Origin: Bacillus infantis NRRL B-14911 | GTDB taxonomy: Bacteria > Bacillota > Bacilli > Bacillales > Cytobacillaceae | Direction: 5' to 3' | Assembly (NCBI RefSeq): GCF_000473245.1 | Contig: NC_022524.1 | Location: 644,501-708,500, forward strand | DNA: 64,000 bases | Shown here: piece after piece, positions 17,034 to 25,988 of the stretch | Layout of the letters: each line of letters starts with the position of its first letter | Position numbering within the stretch: position 1 is the first letter of the stretch | Position numbers and translations under genes: made by a program | Notes under the pieces: model-generated | The model's database searches: none | Told to the model about the DNA's origin: nothing | The model's input: only the letters and a program-made list of their open reading frames with translations

Positions 17034-17846
17034 ATGAGGCCGGGAATTCCGTATGTATGGAAAAAAATCCACGAAGACGATATCTTTGGCCTCGCAGCCC
17101 AGCTGGCCTATTTTTTTCTGCTCTCCCTTTTTCCGCTCCTCATCTTCCTCGTCACTCTCATCACCTATCTGCCCGTCAGCCAGGTGGATATCCTCGGCTT
17201 CATCAGGGATTATGCGCCAGGCGATACGATGGCGCTGATTGAGTCGAACCTTAACCAGATCGCAGACCGGAGCGGAACGCTTCTGTCTGTTGGGATCATC
17301 GGGACCATCTGGTCGGCATCCAATGGAATTCATGCGATCGTAAAAGCCTTCAATCTGGCTTATGAGGTCAAAGAAAGCCGCCCGCTGATCGTGGCGCGCG
17401 GCATGGCGATTTTATTGACGTTCGCCATGATTTTTGTATTTGTCGTGGCCCTTCTGCTGCCGGTGTTCGGGAAGCAGATCGGCGTTTTCCTGTTTTCCGC
17501 TTTTGATTTGTCATCCGAATTCCTCTCTGCCTGGAACGCCCTGCGCTGGCTTGTCAGTATCGTTATCCTGTTCATTGTTTTTCTTGTGCTCTACTGGATT
17601 GCCCCCAATGTGAAAATGAAATGCATCAGCGCGCTGCCCGGTGCCATTTTTGCCACCGCCGGCTGGATCCTTGCTTCACTCGCTTTCTCCTATTATGTTG
17701 GCAACTTTGCCAATTATACCGCGGCCTACGGAAGCATCGGCGCCATCATTGTCCTGATGGTCTGGTTCTATCTGACCGGCGTCATCATCATCCTTGGCGG
17801 CGAGGTCAACGCCTATGTCAGCAAGCGGAAGAATGGGGATTGCTAG
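17034..17846 (+). CDS. yfkH: YihY/UPF0761 family membrane protein (YfkH)
   Basis: Polytopic membrane protein of the YihY/BrkB family, with about six hydrophobic helices starting at AYFFLLSLFPLLIFLV. Conserved family segments include AAQLAYFFLLSLFPL, WSASNGIHAIVKAFN and LPGAIFATAGWILASL. ATG 17034 is five bases after GAGGAGGGG; the ATG at 17013, overlapping the previous stop, lacks a site. Once annotated as RNase BN, the family is now regarded as membrane proteins of unknown function. Confidence 0.85.
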   Translation: MRPGIPYVWKKIHEDDIFGLAAQLAYFFLLSLFPLLIFLVTLITYLPVSQVDILGFIRDYAPGDTMALIESNLNQIADRSGTLLSVGIIGTIWSASNGIHAIVKAFNLAYEVKESRPLIVARGMAILLTFAMIFVFVVALLLPVFGKQIGVFLFSAFDLSSEFLSAWNALRWLVSIVILFIVFLVLYWIAPNVKMKCISALPGAIFATAGWILASLAFSYYVGNFANYTAAYGSIGAIIVLMVWFYLTGVIIILGGEVNAYVSKRKNGDC

Positions 17847-17938
17847 GATACACCCCCTGATATTGCCTTCTTAGAAAGCAGGAGTGATGTTCACACTATT
17901 AAAGGGGAACACACCACCATCATCAGGAGGGGAAGCAC

Positions 17939-18028
17939 ATGGGAAAAGGCAAAACCAAGCAAAAAGGCAAAGACAGCCCGAAGCATAAAACATCGGGATC
18001 TGCTAATAAATCGAATGGTTATCATTAA
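17939..18028 (+). CDS. 29-aa basic small protein
   Basis: Short frame starting at ATG 17939 with CAGGAGGGG seven bases upstream, ending at 18028 just before a terminator. The product begins MGKGKTKQKGKDSPKHK and ends NKSNGYH: lysine-rich, with no hydrophobic segment. In size and composition it resembles the minor small acid-soluble spore proteins (SspO/SspP type), but I cannot assign it to a family. The strong binding site and exact terminator placement are the main evidence. Confidence 0.6.
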   Translation: MGKGKTKQKGKDSPKHKTSGSANKSNGYH

Positions 18029-18036
18029 TAGTGAGG

Positions 18037-18062
18037 ACGCCCTTTGGGGGGCGTTCTTTTTT
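18037..18062 (+). terminator. Terminator after the 29-aa gene
   Basis: ACGCCC pairs with GGGCGT around a six-base loop, followed by TTCTTTTTTT. Confidence 0.85.
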
Positions 18063-18112
18063 TGGGTTTGGCGGGGGATTAGTGAAGCTGCCGAGGCGGT
18101 GGTCGAGCGGGA

Positions 18113-18225
18113 GTTGCTAATAAAACGGGAGAGTTGCTAATAAAAATGAAAAGTTGCTAATAAAAGGAAAAAGTTGCTAATAAACCAGAAAACTTGCTAA
18201 TAAAACCCAAAAGTTGCTAATAACC
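18113..18225. repeat. 20-bp-period array of GTTGCTAATAAA
   Basis: The motif starts at 18113, 18133, 18153, 18173, 18193 (CTTGCTAA variant) and 18213: six units with an exact 20-bp step and about 8 variable bases between motifs. It is the reverse complement of the ATTAGCAAC arrays at 3053 and 3548, and again lies just after a terminator. Confidence 0.92.
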
Positions 18226-18324
18226 CAAATATCACACCCTCACACCGCACAAAATACCTCCACACCCCAACCCCCGGTTAATCTCCCCCAAAATAGCTAA
18301 AACTAAGTCCCGGAGGTGTTCTAC

Positions 18325-19317
18325 ATGCAGCAGGAAAGGCTGACTTCATCAGAAATATCAAATATATGGACTCATTATATCCGCGAAACGATGGCGGTCT
18401 GCATTACGAAATATATGCTGAAGAGCATAAAAGATAAGGAGATATACGATTTTCTTCAATACGCGCTCGATCTGTCATTTCAGCATATCGATTCGCTCAC
18501 TGAGCTTTTCAAAAAAGAGAAGTTCCCAATCCCCAAGGGGTTTTCGAAGGAAGATGTGAATATGGATGCACCAGCACTGTTCACAGACGCCTACTGCCTC
18601 TTATACATGCACACAATGACGATGCACGGGATGCAGGCGTATGGCCTGGCTTCAAGCGTGTCCATCCGGAAGGACGTCTGCGATTTTTACGGCCGGTGCA
18701 ATCAGGATACGCACGATCTCTACAACAAAGCGATCGAGCTTCTGTCCGAGAAAAATCTGCTCGAAAAACCGCCGCTTTACGCAACGCCCGAAAAACCGGT
18801 GTTTGTCCCGGACTTTAAATATGTCACCGATGTGTTCGGGAAAAAGCGGAAAATCAATACCATCGAGGCGGGCAATATTTTTTTCAATCTGCAGAAAAGC
18901 TATATCGCGAAAAGCAGCTTTATTGCGTTCAAGCAGGTTTCCCGGGATAGTGATGTGCAAAGGTTCCTGGATAAATGCATCAATAATAAAAACAAGCATA
19001 TCGCAAGCTTTGCTTCTATGCTTTTAAAAGAAGGACTCCATTCGCCAAGGCCATTCGAGTCGGAGATCACGAACTCGACGACTGCTCCTTTTTCGGAAAA
19101 GCTGATGCTGTTTCATTCCGGCTTTTTCTTTGCGGCGGCGATCTCGTATTACGGCGCAGCTGCGGTTGCCTGTATGAGGGCGGATATCGCCGTGCTTGCC
19201 GAGAAAGCGATATTGGATGATCTGCTTGTGTATGGAAGCTTCGGCAAGCTGATGATCGAGAAGAATTGGATCGAGCAGCCGCCTGATGCGGATGACCGGA
19301 AAGTGCTGGAGCAATAG
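18325..19317 (+). CDS. DUF3231 family protein
   Basis: A 330-aa protein built of two similar helical halves, each with a ferritin-like pattern: N-terminal half around ALDLSFQHIDSLTELFKKEKFPIPKGF, C-terminal half around FLDKCINNKNKHIASFASML. This two-repeat architecture is typical of DUF3231 in Bacillus, where paralogues are numerous and some are linked to spores. ATG 18325 is five bases after GGAGGTG. Function unknown. It stands alone, bounded by an array upstream and a terminator downstream. Confidence 0.85.
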   Translation: MQQERLTSSEISNIWTHYIRETMAVCITKYMLKSIKDKEIYDFLQYALDLSFQHIDSLTELFKKEKFPIPKGFSKEDVNMDAPALFTDAYCLLYMHTMTMHGMQAYGLASSVSIRKDVCDFYGRCNQDTHDLYNKAIELLSEKNLLEKPPLYATPEKPVFVPDFKYVTDVFGKKRKINTIEAGNIFFNLQKSYIAKSSFIAFKQVSRDSDVQRFLDKCINNKNKHIASFASMLLKEGLHSPRPFESEITNSTTAPFSEKLMLFHSGFFFAAAISYYGAAAVACMRADIAVLAEKAILDDLLVYGSFGKLMIEKNWIEQPPDADDRKVLEQ

Positions 19318-19355
19318 AAAAAACGCCCGGGCACCATCCCCGAGCGTTTTTTCCT
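19318..19355. terminator. Bidirectional terminator
   Basis: AAAAAACGC and CGGG pair with CCCG and GCGTTTTTT, with one bulge on each side, between convergent genes. Confidence 0.85.
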
Positions 19356-21273
19356 ATGACTTCAACAATCTCAAGCTGTTCAGAATGACCAGAATGGTGC
19401 TGCCTTCATGCCCAATGACACCGAACGGCAAATCAAGGATCTGCAGGAAGTTCGACGCGATCAGAAGCATGATGACCGTGATGGAAAAAATCACATTCTG
19501 CTTGATGATTTTGTTCATCCGCTGAGAGAGGGTGATGGCTTCAGCAATCTTCGGAAGCTCATTTTTCATCAGGACTACATCTGCTGTTTCCAGCGCAACG
19601 TCTGTTCCTTCGCCCATGGCAATCCCGACATTGGCAGCGGCGAGGGCCGGGGCGTCATTGATGCCGTCGCCGACCATGGCCACATTTTCGTAGCGGTTTT
19701 TCAAGTCCTTCAAATGCTCAACTTTATTGGCCGGCAGGCACTCGGCGATATATTCATCGACCGTGCTTTCCGCGGCAATCGCCTGGGCGGTCTTTTCGCT
19801 GTCGCCGGTCAGCATCACTGTGTAGATGCCCTGAGCGTTCAGGGTGCTGATCGCTGCCTTCGTTTCCTCGCGGACAACATCCTTCAGTGCAAGCAGTCCG
19901 GCGATACGTGGACCTTTTTTAATAAAAACAATCGTCTTGCCTTCTCCGGCCAGAGAAAGCGCTGCTCCATCAGCAAACCTCTCCGCTTCTTCACGGCCGA
20001 TGAAATCAGCTTTGCCGATCTTCCATTCTTCATCCTGCAGCATCGCCTTGACGCCAAACCCGGAGATATCTTCAATGCTTTCCGGGCTCACAAGCGGCTG
20101 CTTCAGTTCAGTTTTGGCGTACTTAACAATGGCCCCTGCAAGCGGGTGATTGGAGTGGCTTTCAATCGATGCTGCCGCCAAGAGGATTTCTTCTTCCTCC
20201 ATATCCTCGCCGACCAGATAATCAGTCACTTCAGGACGGCCCTTCGTCAGGGTGCCGGTTTTATCAAAAGCTATCGCCTTCAGATGGCCGAGATTCTCCA
20301 GATGGACCCCGCCTTTGAACAGGATCCCGCGGCGTGCGCCGTTTGAGATGGCCGATAATGTGGCCGGCATGATGCTTGCGACAAGGGCGCACGGACTGGC
20401 GACAACGAGCAGGATCATCGCCCGGTAAAAGGTCTCCGTCCAGCTCCAGCCCAGCAGATAATGGGGCAGGACCATCATGGCAGCAACTGCAGCAAGCACC
20501 ACTTTTACATAAGTGCCTTCAAATTTTTCAATAAAAAGCTGTGATGGCGACTTTTCGCTCTGTGCGGTCTGGACAAGCTGGATGATCTTTTGGAAGAGGG
20601 TGTCGCTGGCAGGCTTTGTGATCTCGACTGTAATCGAGCCGTTCAGATTCACCGTTCCTGCGAAAACTTCATCGGCATTCGATTTGCTGACGGGGATGGA
20701 TTCCCCGGTGATGGCAGCCTCATCCAAAGTTGTCGTGCCCTTCAGGATTTTTCCATCAGACGGGACACGCTCACCCGGCTTCACGAGGATCTGGTCCCCA
20801 ATGCTCAGCTCGGAGACATGCACACGCTGTTCTCCGCCATCTGTTAAAAGCAGGGCTTCCTCAGGCTGCAGCTCCATCAGCGATGATATCTCTTTATTGC
20901 TTTTGTTCATCGTGTACGTTTCCAGTGCGCCGCTGACGGCGAAAATGAAGATCAGGATGGCGCCTTCCGTCCAGTAGCCGATGATGGCCGAGCCGATGGC
21001 GGCGAAAATCATCAGCATTTCCACATTCAATTCTTTGTTTTCAATTGTTTCTTCGATGCCTTCCTTGGCTTTCGCAAAGCCGCCGATCACAAAGGCGAGC
21101 AGATAGGCGGTGATGGAGGCGGCCCCCATATCATTCCGCGCAAGCAGCCAGCCGGCAAGGATAAGGACCCCGCTCAGGATGGCGGCGATCAGCTCGGCGT
21201 GAGGGAGTATTTTTTGGAGCAGGCCTTCCTGTTCTTGCTTCAGTTCTAATAGTGCTTTGGCTTCTGTCGTCAT
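19354..21273 (-). CDS. zosA: Heavy-metal P1B-type ATPase, ZosA-like
   Basis: ATP-driven metal transporter of about 639 aa with no N-terminal metal-binding domain. Seen in order: transmembrane helices near 25-110, TGES actuator motif, the ion-channel motif SPCAL in helix 6 (about residue 275), the phosphorylation site DKTGTLT, GDGINDAPAL, and a final membrane pair. SPC in place of CPC, and the opening ALLELKQEQEGLLQ, resemble B. subtilis ZosA, a zinc uptake ATPase; the metal here is inferred only. ATG 21273 follows AGGAGGG; the upstream frame to 21390 lacks a site. No clear PerR or Fur box was recognised. Confidence 0.85.
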   Translation of the reverse strand: MTTEAKALLELKQEQEGLLQKILPHAELIAAILSGVLILAGWLLARNDMGAASITAYLLAFVIGGFAKAKEGIEETIENKELNVEMLMIFAAIGSAIIGYWTEGAILIFIFAVSGALETYTMNKSNKEISSLMELQPEEALLLTDGGEQRVHVSELSIGDQILVKPGERVPSDGKILKGTTTLDEAAITGESIPVSKSNADEVFAGTVNLNGSITVEITKPASDTLFQKIIQLVQTAQSEKSPSQLFIEKFEGTYVKVVLAAVAAMMVLPHYLLGWSWTETFYRAMILLVVASPCALVASIMPATLSAISNGARRGILFKGGVHLENLGHLKAIAFDKTGTLTKGRPEVTDYLVGEDMEEEEILLAAASIESHSNHPLAGAIVKYAKTELKQPLVSPESIEDISGFGVKAMLQDEEWKIGKADFIGREEAERFADGAALSLAGEGKTIVFIKKGPRIAGLLALKDVVREETKAAISTLNAQGIYTVMLTGDSEKTAQAIAAESTVDEYIAECLPANKVEHLKDLKNRYENVAMVGDGINDAPALAAANVGIAMGEGTDVALETADVVLMKNELPKIAEAITLSQRMNKIIKQNVIFSITVIMLLIASNFLQILDLPFGVIGHEGSTILVILNSLRLLKS

Positions 21274-21517
21274 TGGAATTCCCTCCTGGGTTATCGGTTT
21301 CTCATTGAGAAGAATAATCAACATCAATACCCCTATAAAACGACGAAAGCTGCCCCCGCCGGAGGATTCTACCTCTTTTGGGGACAGCATTTTCGCATAG
21401 GTTTCTAGATTAGTATCGTTATCATATCATAGTCATTTTTATTTAGAAAGGGGGTTAGGGGGAAAAAATAAAAATGGCCTATATTTCTTTTTTACCCAGC
21501 CCGCCGGAAGGCAAACC

Positions 21518-22699
21518 TCATTGACTCAGCGAATGCTGTTCGGCCCTCTGCCCCGCTCCGCGGTTTGTCAGAACAGCCAGGAAAATCACGAGCAGCATGA
21601 TGCTGATAATATTGAAGAACGAGATATTCTTGAAAAATTGAATGAAGATCCCGCCCAGATAAGGGCCAGCCAGGCTCCCCAGGCTGAAGGCGATGCCGCA
21701 GAGCAGATTGCCGGTCGGCAGCAGATCCTTTGGCATCAGGTCGGTCATATAGCTGATCCCGAGTGAAAAAGTGGAGCCGACTGCCATTCCGGCAAGGAAA
21801 AGCGTGATAGTCAGTGCCCAGACAGCTCCTTCCAGGAAGCTCGCCAGGAAAAAGAAGATAGAGCCTGACAGAAGGATGATGGTCAATATCCGCTGCCTGC
21901 CCCATTTATCGCTCAAGATCCCAAGCGGAAGCTGGAAGACGATGCCGCCGATTGCAAAAGCGGTCAAGAGGACCGAAACGCTGCTCACCTCAAGCCCGAT
22001 GCGCAGGCCGTAGACCGGAAAGCTGCCGTTCAGGGAAGACTCAAGGAACCCGTAGCCGAGCGGCGGCAGGAAGGCGACCCACGCATATTTAAAGGCAGAC
22101 GAGAAGCGCTTCACTGTATTTTTCATCGAATTGACTTCAATGGTCTGCTCCGGATAATCATTTTTCAAAAGGAACAGGAATACCCATGCCACGAGGCAGA
22201 GTACAGATGACAGGATGAACGGCAGGGTTTCATGCACATTGACGAGCGGCGCCATCAGCGGGCCTACCGCAAAGCCGACACCGAAGAACAGTCCGTACAG
22301 GGAAATATTCCGGCCGCGCTTATGTTCCGGCGAGAAGCTGGTGATCCAGGTCTGCGTCCCGAAGTGGAGGGCATGGTCGCCGATTCCGATCAGGAGCCTG
22401 AGCACGAACCAGAACCAGAATGATTTCCATAATGGGAACAGCACGAGCGAGACGATGACAAGCAGTCCGCCAAAAATGATGACCGGCTTGTAGCCGTACT
22501 TCCGGAGGGGCTGCTCCATAAAAGGGGAAACGAGCAGGATGCCGACATAAAGGCCGGTCGCATTCAGGCCGTTCATGCTTGAAGACAGCCCGTCATTTTC
22601 AAATATAATCGCAATCAGGGGAAGCAGCATGCCCTGGCTGAACCCTGAGATTGCCACAATGCTGATTAAAATCCAGAAACGCATATTTTCTTTATTCAT
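21518..22699 (-). CDS. yfkF: MFS transporter (YfkF-like)
   Basis: Major facilitator superfamily exporter of 393 aa with about 12 hydrophobic helices. The loop 2-3 region reads FMEQPLRKYGYKPVIIFGG and a second, weaker copy near mid-protein reads LPLGILSDKWGRQR, both typical of MFS efflux proteins. I place the start at the ATG at 22699 (GAGG upstream), because the frame's extension to 22789 has no membrane segment or binding site. The position between yfkH and the Ca2+/H+ antiporter matches yfkF in B. subtilis. Substrate unknown. Confidence 0.8.
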   Translation of the reverse strand: MNKENMRFWILISIVAISGFSQGMLLPLIAIIFENDGLSSSMNGLNATGLYVGILLVSPFMEQPLRKYGYKPVIIFGGLLVIVSLVLFPLWKSFWFWFVLRLLIGIGDHALHFGTQTWITSFSPEHKRGRNISLYGLFFGVGFAVGPLMAPLVNVHETLPFILSSVLCLVAWVFLFLLKNDYPEQTIEVNSMKNTVKRFSSAFKYAWVAFLPPLGYGFLESSLNGSFPVYGLRIGLEVSSVSVLLTAFAIGGIVFQLPLGILSDKWGRQRILTIILLSGSIFFFLASFLEGAVWALTITLFLAGMAVGSTFSLGISYMTDLMPKDLLPTGNLLCGIAFSLGSLAGPYLGGIFIQFFKNISFFNIISIMLLVIFLAVLTNRGAGQRAEQHSLSQ

Positions 22700-22849
22700 G
22701 TTGTTGGCCTCAATTTCTAAAAATTCTTTCCAAATTGATGGTAACGGCTCCCCATCGGCTTTGCAAGGAAAAAAGAGCGTATTGTTCATAGCTATGGCAG
22801 AAATAGTAGTATAATCACTGCATACAGCAGAAAAGAGGGAGTGGAAACG

Positions 22850-23236
22850 ATGGAATTTACAATGAAGGATGTCGGCTTTTTCACGGAAACGAGCTATGGC
22901 AAGCTGGATGTAGCCGGTGATGAAGCGTACGGCTTCAGGCCTTATCAGCTGCTTGTTTCCTCAGTGGCAGTCTGCAGCGGCGGCGTGCTCCGCAAGATTC
23001 TGGAGAAGCAGAGGATCGATGTGGAGGATATCAAAATCAATGCAGAGGCAGAGAGAGTGGAAGAGGAAGCTAACCGGGTATCGAAGATTTCGGTCCATTT
23101 TACGATCACTGGAAAAGGGCTGAAAGAGGAAAAGATCCAGAAGGCCATGGAGCTGACGCGCAAGAACTGCAGTATGGTTCAGTCTGTCAAGGACAGCATT
23201 GAAATCGAAGAAACATTCACATTGGTGCAAGCATAA
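22850..23236 (+). CDS. OsmC family peroxiredoxin-like protein
   Basis: Small (128 aa) OsmC/Ohr-fold protein. The first redox cysteine lies in VAVCSGGVL (about residue 43) and the second in RKNCSMVQSV (about 105), the expected spacing for the thiol-peroxidase pair. It probably reduces organic hydroperoxides or acts in sulfur stress. ATG 22850 is eight bases after GAGGGAG. Transcribed divergently from the MFS gene and ended by a shared terminator. Confidence 0.85.
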   Translation: MEFTMKDVGFFTETSYGKLDVAGDEAYGFRPYQLLVSSVAVCSGGVLRKILEKQRIDVEDIKINAEAERVEEEANRVSKISVHFTITGKGLKEEKIQKAMELTRKNCSMVQSVKDSIEIEETFTLVQA

Positions 23237-23245
23237 GAAAAGCAG

Positions 23246-23281
23246 GGGGGCGGATCCATAGACGGGTCCGCCCCTTTCTTC
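23246..23281. terminator. Bidirectional terminator
   Basis: GGGGCGGAtCC pairs with GGGTCCGCCCC, followed by TTTCTT on the plus strand, between convergent genes. Confidence 0.8.
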
Positions 23282-23697
23282 TATAGTGACAATTCCTCAG
23301 GCTCCGCGCCCGCTTTTTCAAAATAGCGGATCAGCGATGGCTCCATTTTCAGGAGCAGATAATCCGGATCGTCAGGGCCGGAGAGCCAGTCCTTCAGCTT
23401 TTCGCTCCAGAATTTCTCCTTCAGCTCGCCGGAGTCCTCGAATGAGGCTTTCGCTTCAATTTCACAGTACGGCCCGTCATATCCGCCCTGCTCCACCCCC
23501 AGCAGAATATGGACATTTGGATTTTTCTCGATGTCTTCTACTTTATGGGCATCTTTGTCGGTAGCGGCAAAAAGAATCAAATCATCATGGAAAAACAGCA
23601 TAAAGCGGCTGTACGGCCTGTCATTCCGGATGGATGCCAGTGTGCCGATGCTGTATTTCTCGAACATATCAAGCACCTTCTGCTTTGTGTCTGCCAT
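23281..23697 (-). CDS. Pyridoxamine 5'-phosphate oxidase-fold protein (general stress protein 26 type)
   Basis: A 138-aa split-barrel flavin-binding protein. It contains GTLASIRNDRPYSRFMLF, LFAATDKDAHKVEDI and NVHILLG, matching the GSP26/YdaG group of PNPOx-like stress proteins rather than true PdxH. ATG 23697 has AAGGAG ten bases upstream; ATG 23703 is only three bases away. It is likely to bind FMN or F420-like flavins; activity unknown. Confidence 0.82.
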   Translation of the reverse strand: MADTKQKVLDMFEKYSIGTLASIRNDRPYSRFMLFFHDDLILFAATDKDAHKVEDIEKNPNVHILLGVEQGGYDGPYCEIEAKASFEDSGELKEKFWSEKLKDWLSGPDDPDYLLLKMEPSLIRYFEKAGAEPEELSL

Positions 23698-23908
23698 TGT
23701 CATTTCACTCCTTACAATTTTCTTCCCTTTATAATCTGTCATTTTTCCTCTTGTATTATCCGAGCGAAAAAACATCAGGAATGCAATTTGTAAAAGCGGG
23801 TATATATGGTGAAGGGCCGCGCCGGGATATTTATCCCCGGTCAGGAAAACCTGTACATAAGGAGTTTTTTACGCGGCTTCAAAAAATAGAAAGGTGGGGA
23901 TCGGAAGA

Positions 23909-24979
23909 ATGGTCAATAAGATTTTTATGGTGCTCACCTTTGCGGGTGTGCCATTGTCTGTCATCGGGACGCTTCTGGGCTGGCCGAGTGTTGCACTTTT
24001 TATTATCTATTGCTTAACCATCATTGCCCTTGCAAGCTATATGGGCAGGGCGACAGAAAGCCTGGCGATTGTGGCCGGGCCAAGGATCGGCGGACTATTG
24101 AACGCGACCTTCGGGAATGCGGTCGAGCTGATCATTTCGATTTTTGCGCTGAGAGAAGGGCTTGTTGAGGTCGTCCTGGCGTCACTCACGGGGTCAGTGC
24201 TTGGGAATCTGCTGCTGGTCGCGGGACTCAGCTTTTTTATCGGCGGGGTCAAATATAAGCGCCAGAAATTCAATGTGTATGATGCCAGGCATAATTCAGG
24301 CCTGCTGATGTTTGCTGTTGTCGTTGCGTTCGTCATTCCCGAAGTATTTTCCATGACAATGGGAGAAGGAGAGCGGATGACGTTCAGCATCGGGATTTCT
24401 GTTATTCTGATTGCTTTATACCTGGCAGCGCTGCTCTTCAAGCTTGTCACACACCGCGGGGTCTACCAGCCGGCTGGTGAAGAAGGGGCAGCAGCTCAAG
24501 CTCATCATGAAGAAGAGCCGGAATGGAGCAAAGGCAAGGCGATCGCGATACTGGCCATTGCGACTGTAGCGGTGGCCTATGTATCGGAAAACCTTGTCCA
24601 CACCTTTGAAGCGGTCGGCGAGACATTTGGCTGGTCAGAGCTCTTTATCGGGGTTGTCATCGTGGCGATTGTCGGAAATGCGGCTGAGCATGCTTCCGCC
24701 ATCATCATGGCGTTCAAGAACAAGATGGACATTGCTGTTGAAATTGCCATCGGCTCAACCCTGCAGGTAGCGATGTTCGTTGCACCGGTGCTGGTGATTG
24801 CGTCACTGTTTTTCCCAACATCGATGCCGCTCGTCTTTACATTGCCGGAGCTGATCACGATGGTCACCGCCGTGCTTCTCATGGTCGTCATCTCCAATGA
24901 CGGGGAAACGAACTGGTTTGAAGGGGCGACGCTCCTCGCAGCCTATATTATTGTGGGCATCGGTTTTTATCTGTTATAA
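23909..24979 (+). CDS. chaA: Ca2+/H+ antiporter, CAX family (ChaA/YfkE)
   Basis: Membrane exchanger that expels Ca2+ in return for protons. It has about 11 hydrophobic helices and the two inverted CAX signature repeats: GNAVELIISIFALREG (about residues 70-85) and GNAAEHASAIIMAFK (about 255-270), each with the essential Glu. An acidic histidine-bearing loop separates the two halves. ATG 23909 follows AAAGGTGGGG; GTG 23894 is inside that site. Equivalent to B. subtilis YfkE/ChaA in position and sequence. Length 356 aa, normal. Confidence 0.92.
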   Translation: MVNKIFMVLTFAGVPLSVIGTLLGWPSVALFIIYCLTIIALASYMGRATESLAIVAGPRIGGLLNATFGNAVELIISIFALREGLVEVVLASLTGSVLGNLLLVAGLSFFIGGVKYKRQKFNVYDARHNSGLLMFAVVVAFVIPEVFSMTMGEGERMTFSIGISVILIALYLAALLFKLVTHRGVYQPAGEEGAAAQAHHEEEPEWSKGKAIAILAIATVAVAYVSENLVHTFEAVGETFGWSELFIGVVIVAIVGNAAEHASAIIMAFKNKMDIAVEIAIGSTLQVAMFVAPVLVIASLFFPTSMPLVFTLPELITMVTAVLLMVVISNDGETNWFEGATLLAAYIIVGIGFYLL

Positions 24980-24985
24980 AGGCAG

Positions 24986-25018
24986 CAAGAGAAGGCTCTG
25001 CATTGTGCAGAGCCTTTT
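24986..25018 (+). terminator. chaA terminator
   Basis: AGGCTCTGCA pairs with TGCAGAGCCT and is followed by six T. The next ~240 bases (25020-25260) hold no recognisable gene. Confidence 0.9.
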
Positions 25019-25263
25019 TTGTGCTTTCTATTGGCGGTGCTTTTTCTATCATAAGTATCCTTTTGGACGAATATGTTGTAAAAGACAGAAATCATCGCTT
25101 GACTCTACCTGCATCTATCACCCGCTTTCATGTCTTGTTGGACAAGCTCTTCATGAACAAATGGATAATAATGAGTGTTTAGCCTCCTTTTGCTGTGATA
25201 GAAGCGATTCCTTCAGCCCTCCTTTGCTGTTGTTAAGGTAAGTATAAATTATTTTTATAAAAA

Positions 25264-25285
25264 TGTAAATATTCAGATTTTTACA
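25264..25285 (+). promoter_or_regulatory. TGTAAA-N10-TTTACA inverted repeat
   Basis: Perfect 6-bp inverted repeat with a ten-base gap, 26 bases upstream of the YczE-like gene. It has the size of a dimeric repressor site. The regulator is unknown. Confidence 0.35.
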
Positions 25286-25311
25286 ATTGTGTAACAGTTG
25301 GGGGAGTGAAT

Positions 25312-25923
25312 ATGAAACTGCTTGTGAGGGTTATTTTTTATGTGGCGGGCCTGGTCATTCTGACATTGGGCATCTGCATTGCGATCCTATCTAATCTCGG
25401 GGCGGGCCCCTGGGATGCGCTGAATGCAGGCCTTGCCAGGACAGCCGGGCTCACGATCGGGAGCTGGGTCATCATTATCGGCATCATCCTGATGATGGTC
25501 AATGCCTGGCTTTTAAAAGCCAAGCCGGATTATCTGGCGCTATTGACCGTATGCCTGATCGGCTTTATGGTCGACTTTTGGATATTGCGGGTCTTTTCCG
25601 GTGTGTACATACTGACTATCTATTTTCAAATCGCCGCGCTGATCATGGGCCTGGCACTCATCGGATTGGGTGCAGCTCTTTACCTGCAGGCAGAGTTTCC
25701 CCTCAATCCGATCGACCATTTTATGATGGCCATCAAAGAGCGGTTCGGGGTGAGTCTGATGATGGCGAAAACGATCGGGGAAGCTGGAGCGCTGCTTTTG
25801 GCCATCGTTTTCCACGGGCCAGTAGGCGCAGGTACCATCGTTATCGCAGTCCTGATCGGGCCGTTCATCCAATTATTCTTTCCTTACTGCCAGCAGCTGC
25901 TAAAAAGATTTTCCGGCACTTAG
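25312..25923 (+). CDS. YczE/YitT-like integral membrane protein
   Basis: A 203-aa protein with five or six membrane helices. The N-terminal helix is followed by LGAGPWDALNAGL, the hallmark of the YczE/YyaS family, and later ALYLQAEFPLNPIDHFM. Function unknown; B. subtilis YczE influences bacillaene and other secondary-metabolite production. ATG 25312 is preceded by GGGGGAG; a GTG six bases earlier is less likely. Confidence 0.82.
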   Translation: MKLLVRVIFYVAGLVILTLGICIAILSNLGAGPWDALNAGLARTAGLTIGSWVIIIGIILMMVNAWLLKAKPDYLALLTVCLIGFMVDFWILRVFSGVYILTIYFQIAALIMGLALIGLGAALYLQAEFPLNPIDHFMMAIKERFGVSLMMAKTIGEAGALLLAIVFHGPVGAGTIVIAVLIGPFIQLFFPYCQQLLKRFSGT

Positions 25924-25988
25924 GATAAATCAGGGGAACTCCGAAAAAACTAAGAGCAGATACAAGGATTTGAAAGGAGTTCCACATC

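Noticed and set aside
18113-18225. CRISPR array
   Set aside because: Units are 20 bp in total with a 12-bp motif; there are no 20-40 bp spacers, no repeat of 24 bp or more, and no cas genes.
21405-21445. PerR or Fur box before the zosA-like gene
   Set aside because: The stretch is AT-rich with GATA-type words but fits neither the 7-1-7 PerR consensus nor a Fur box at enough positions.
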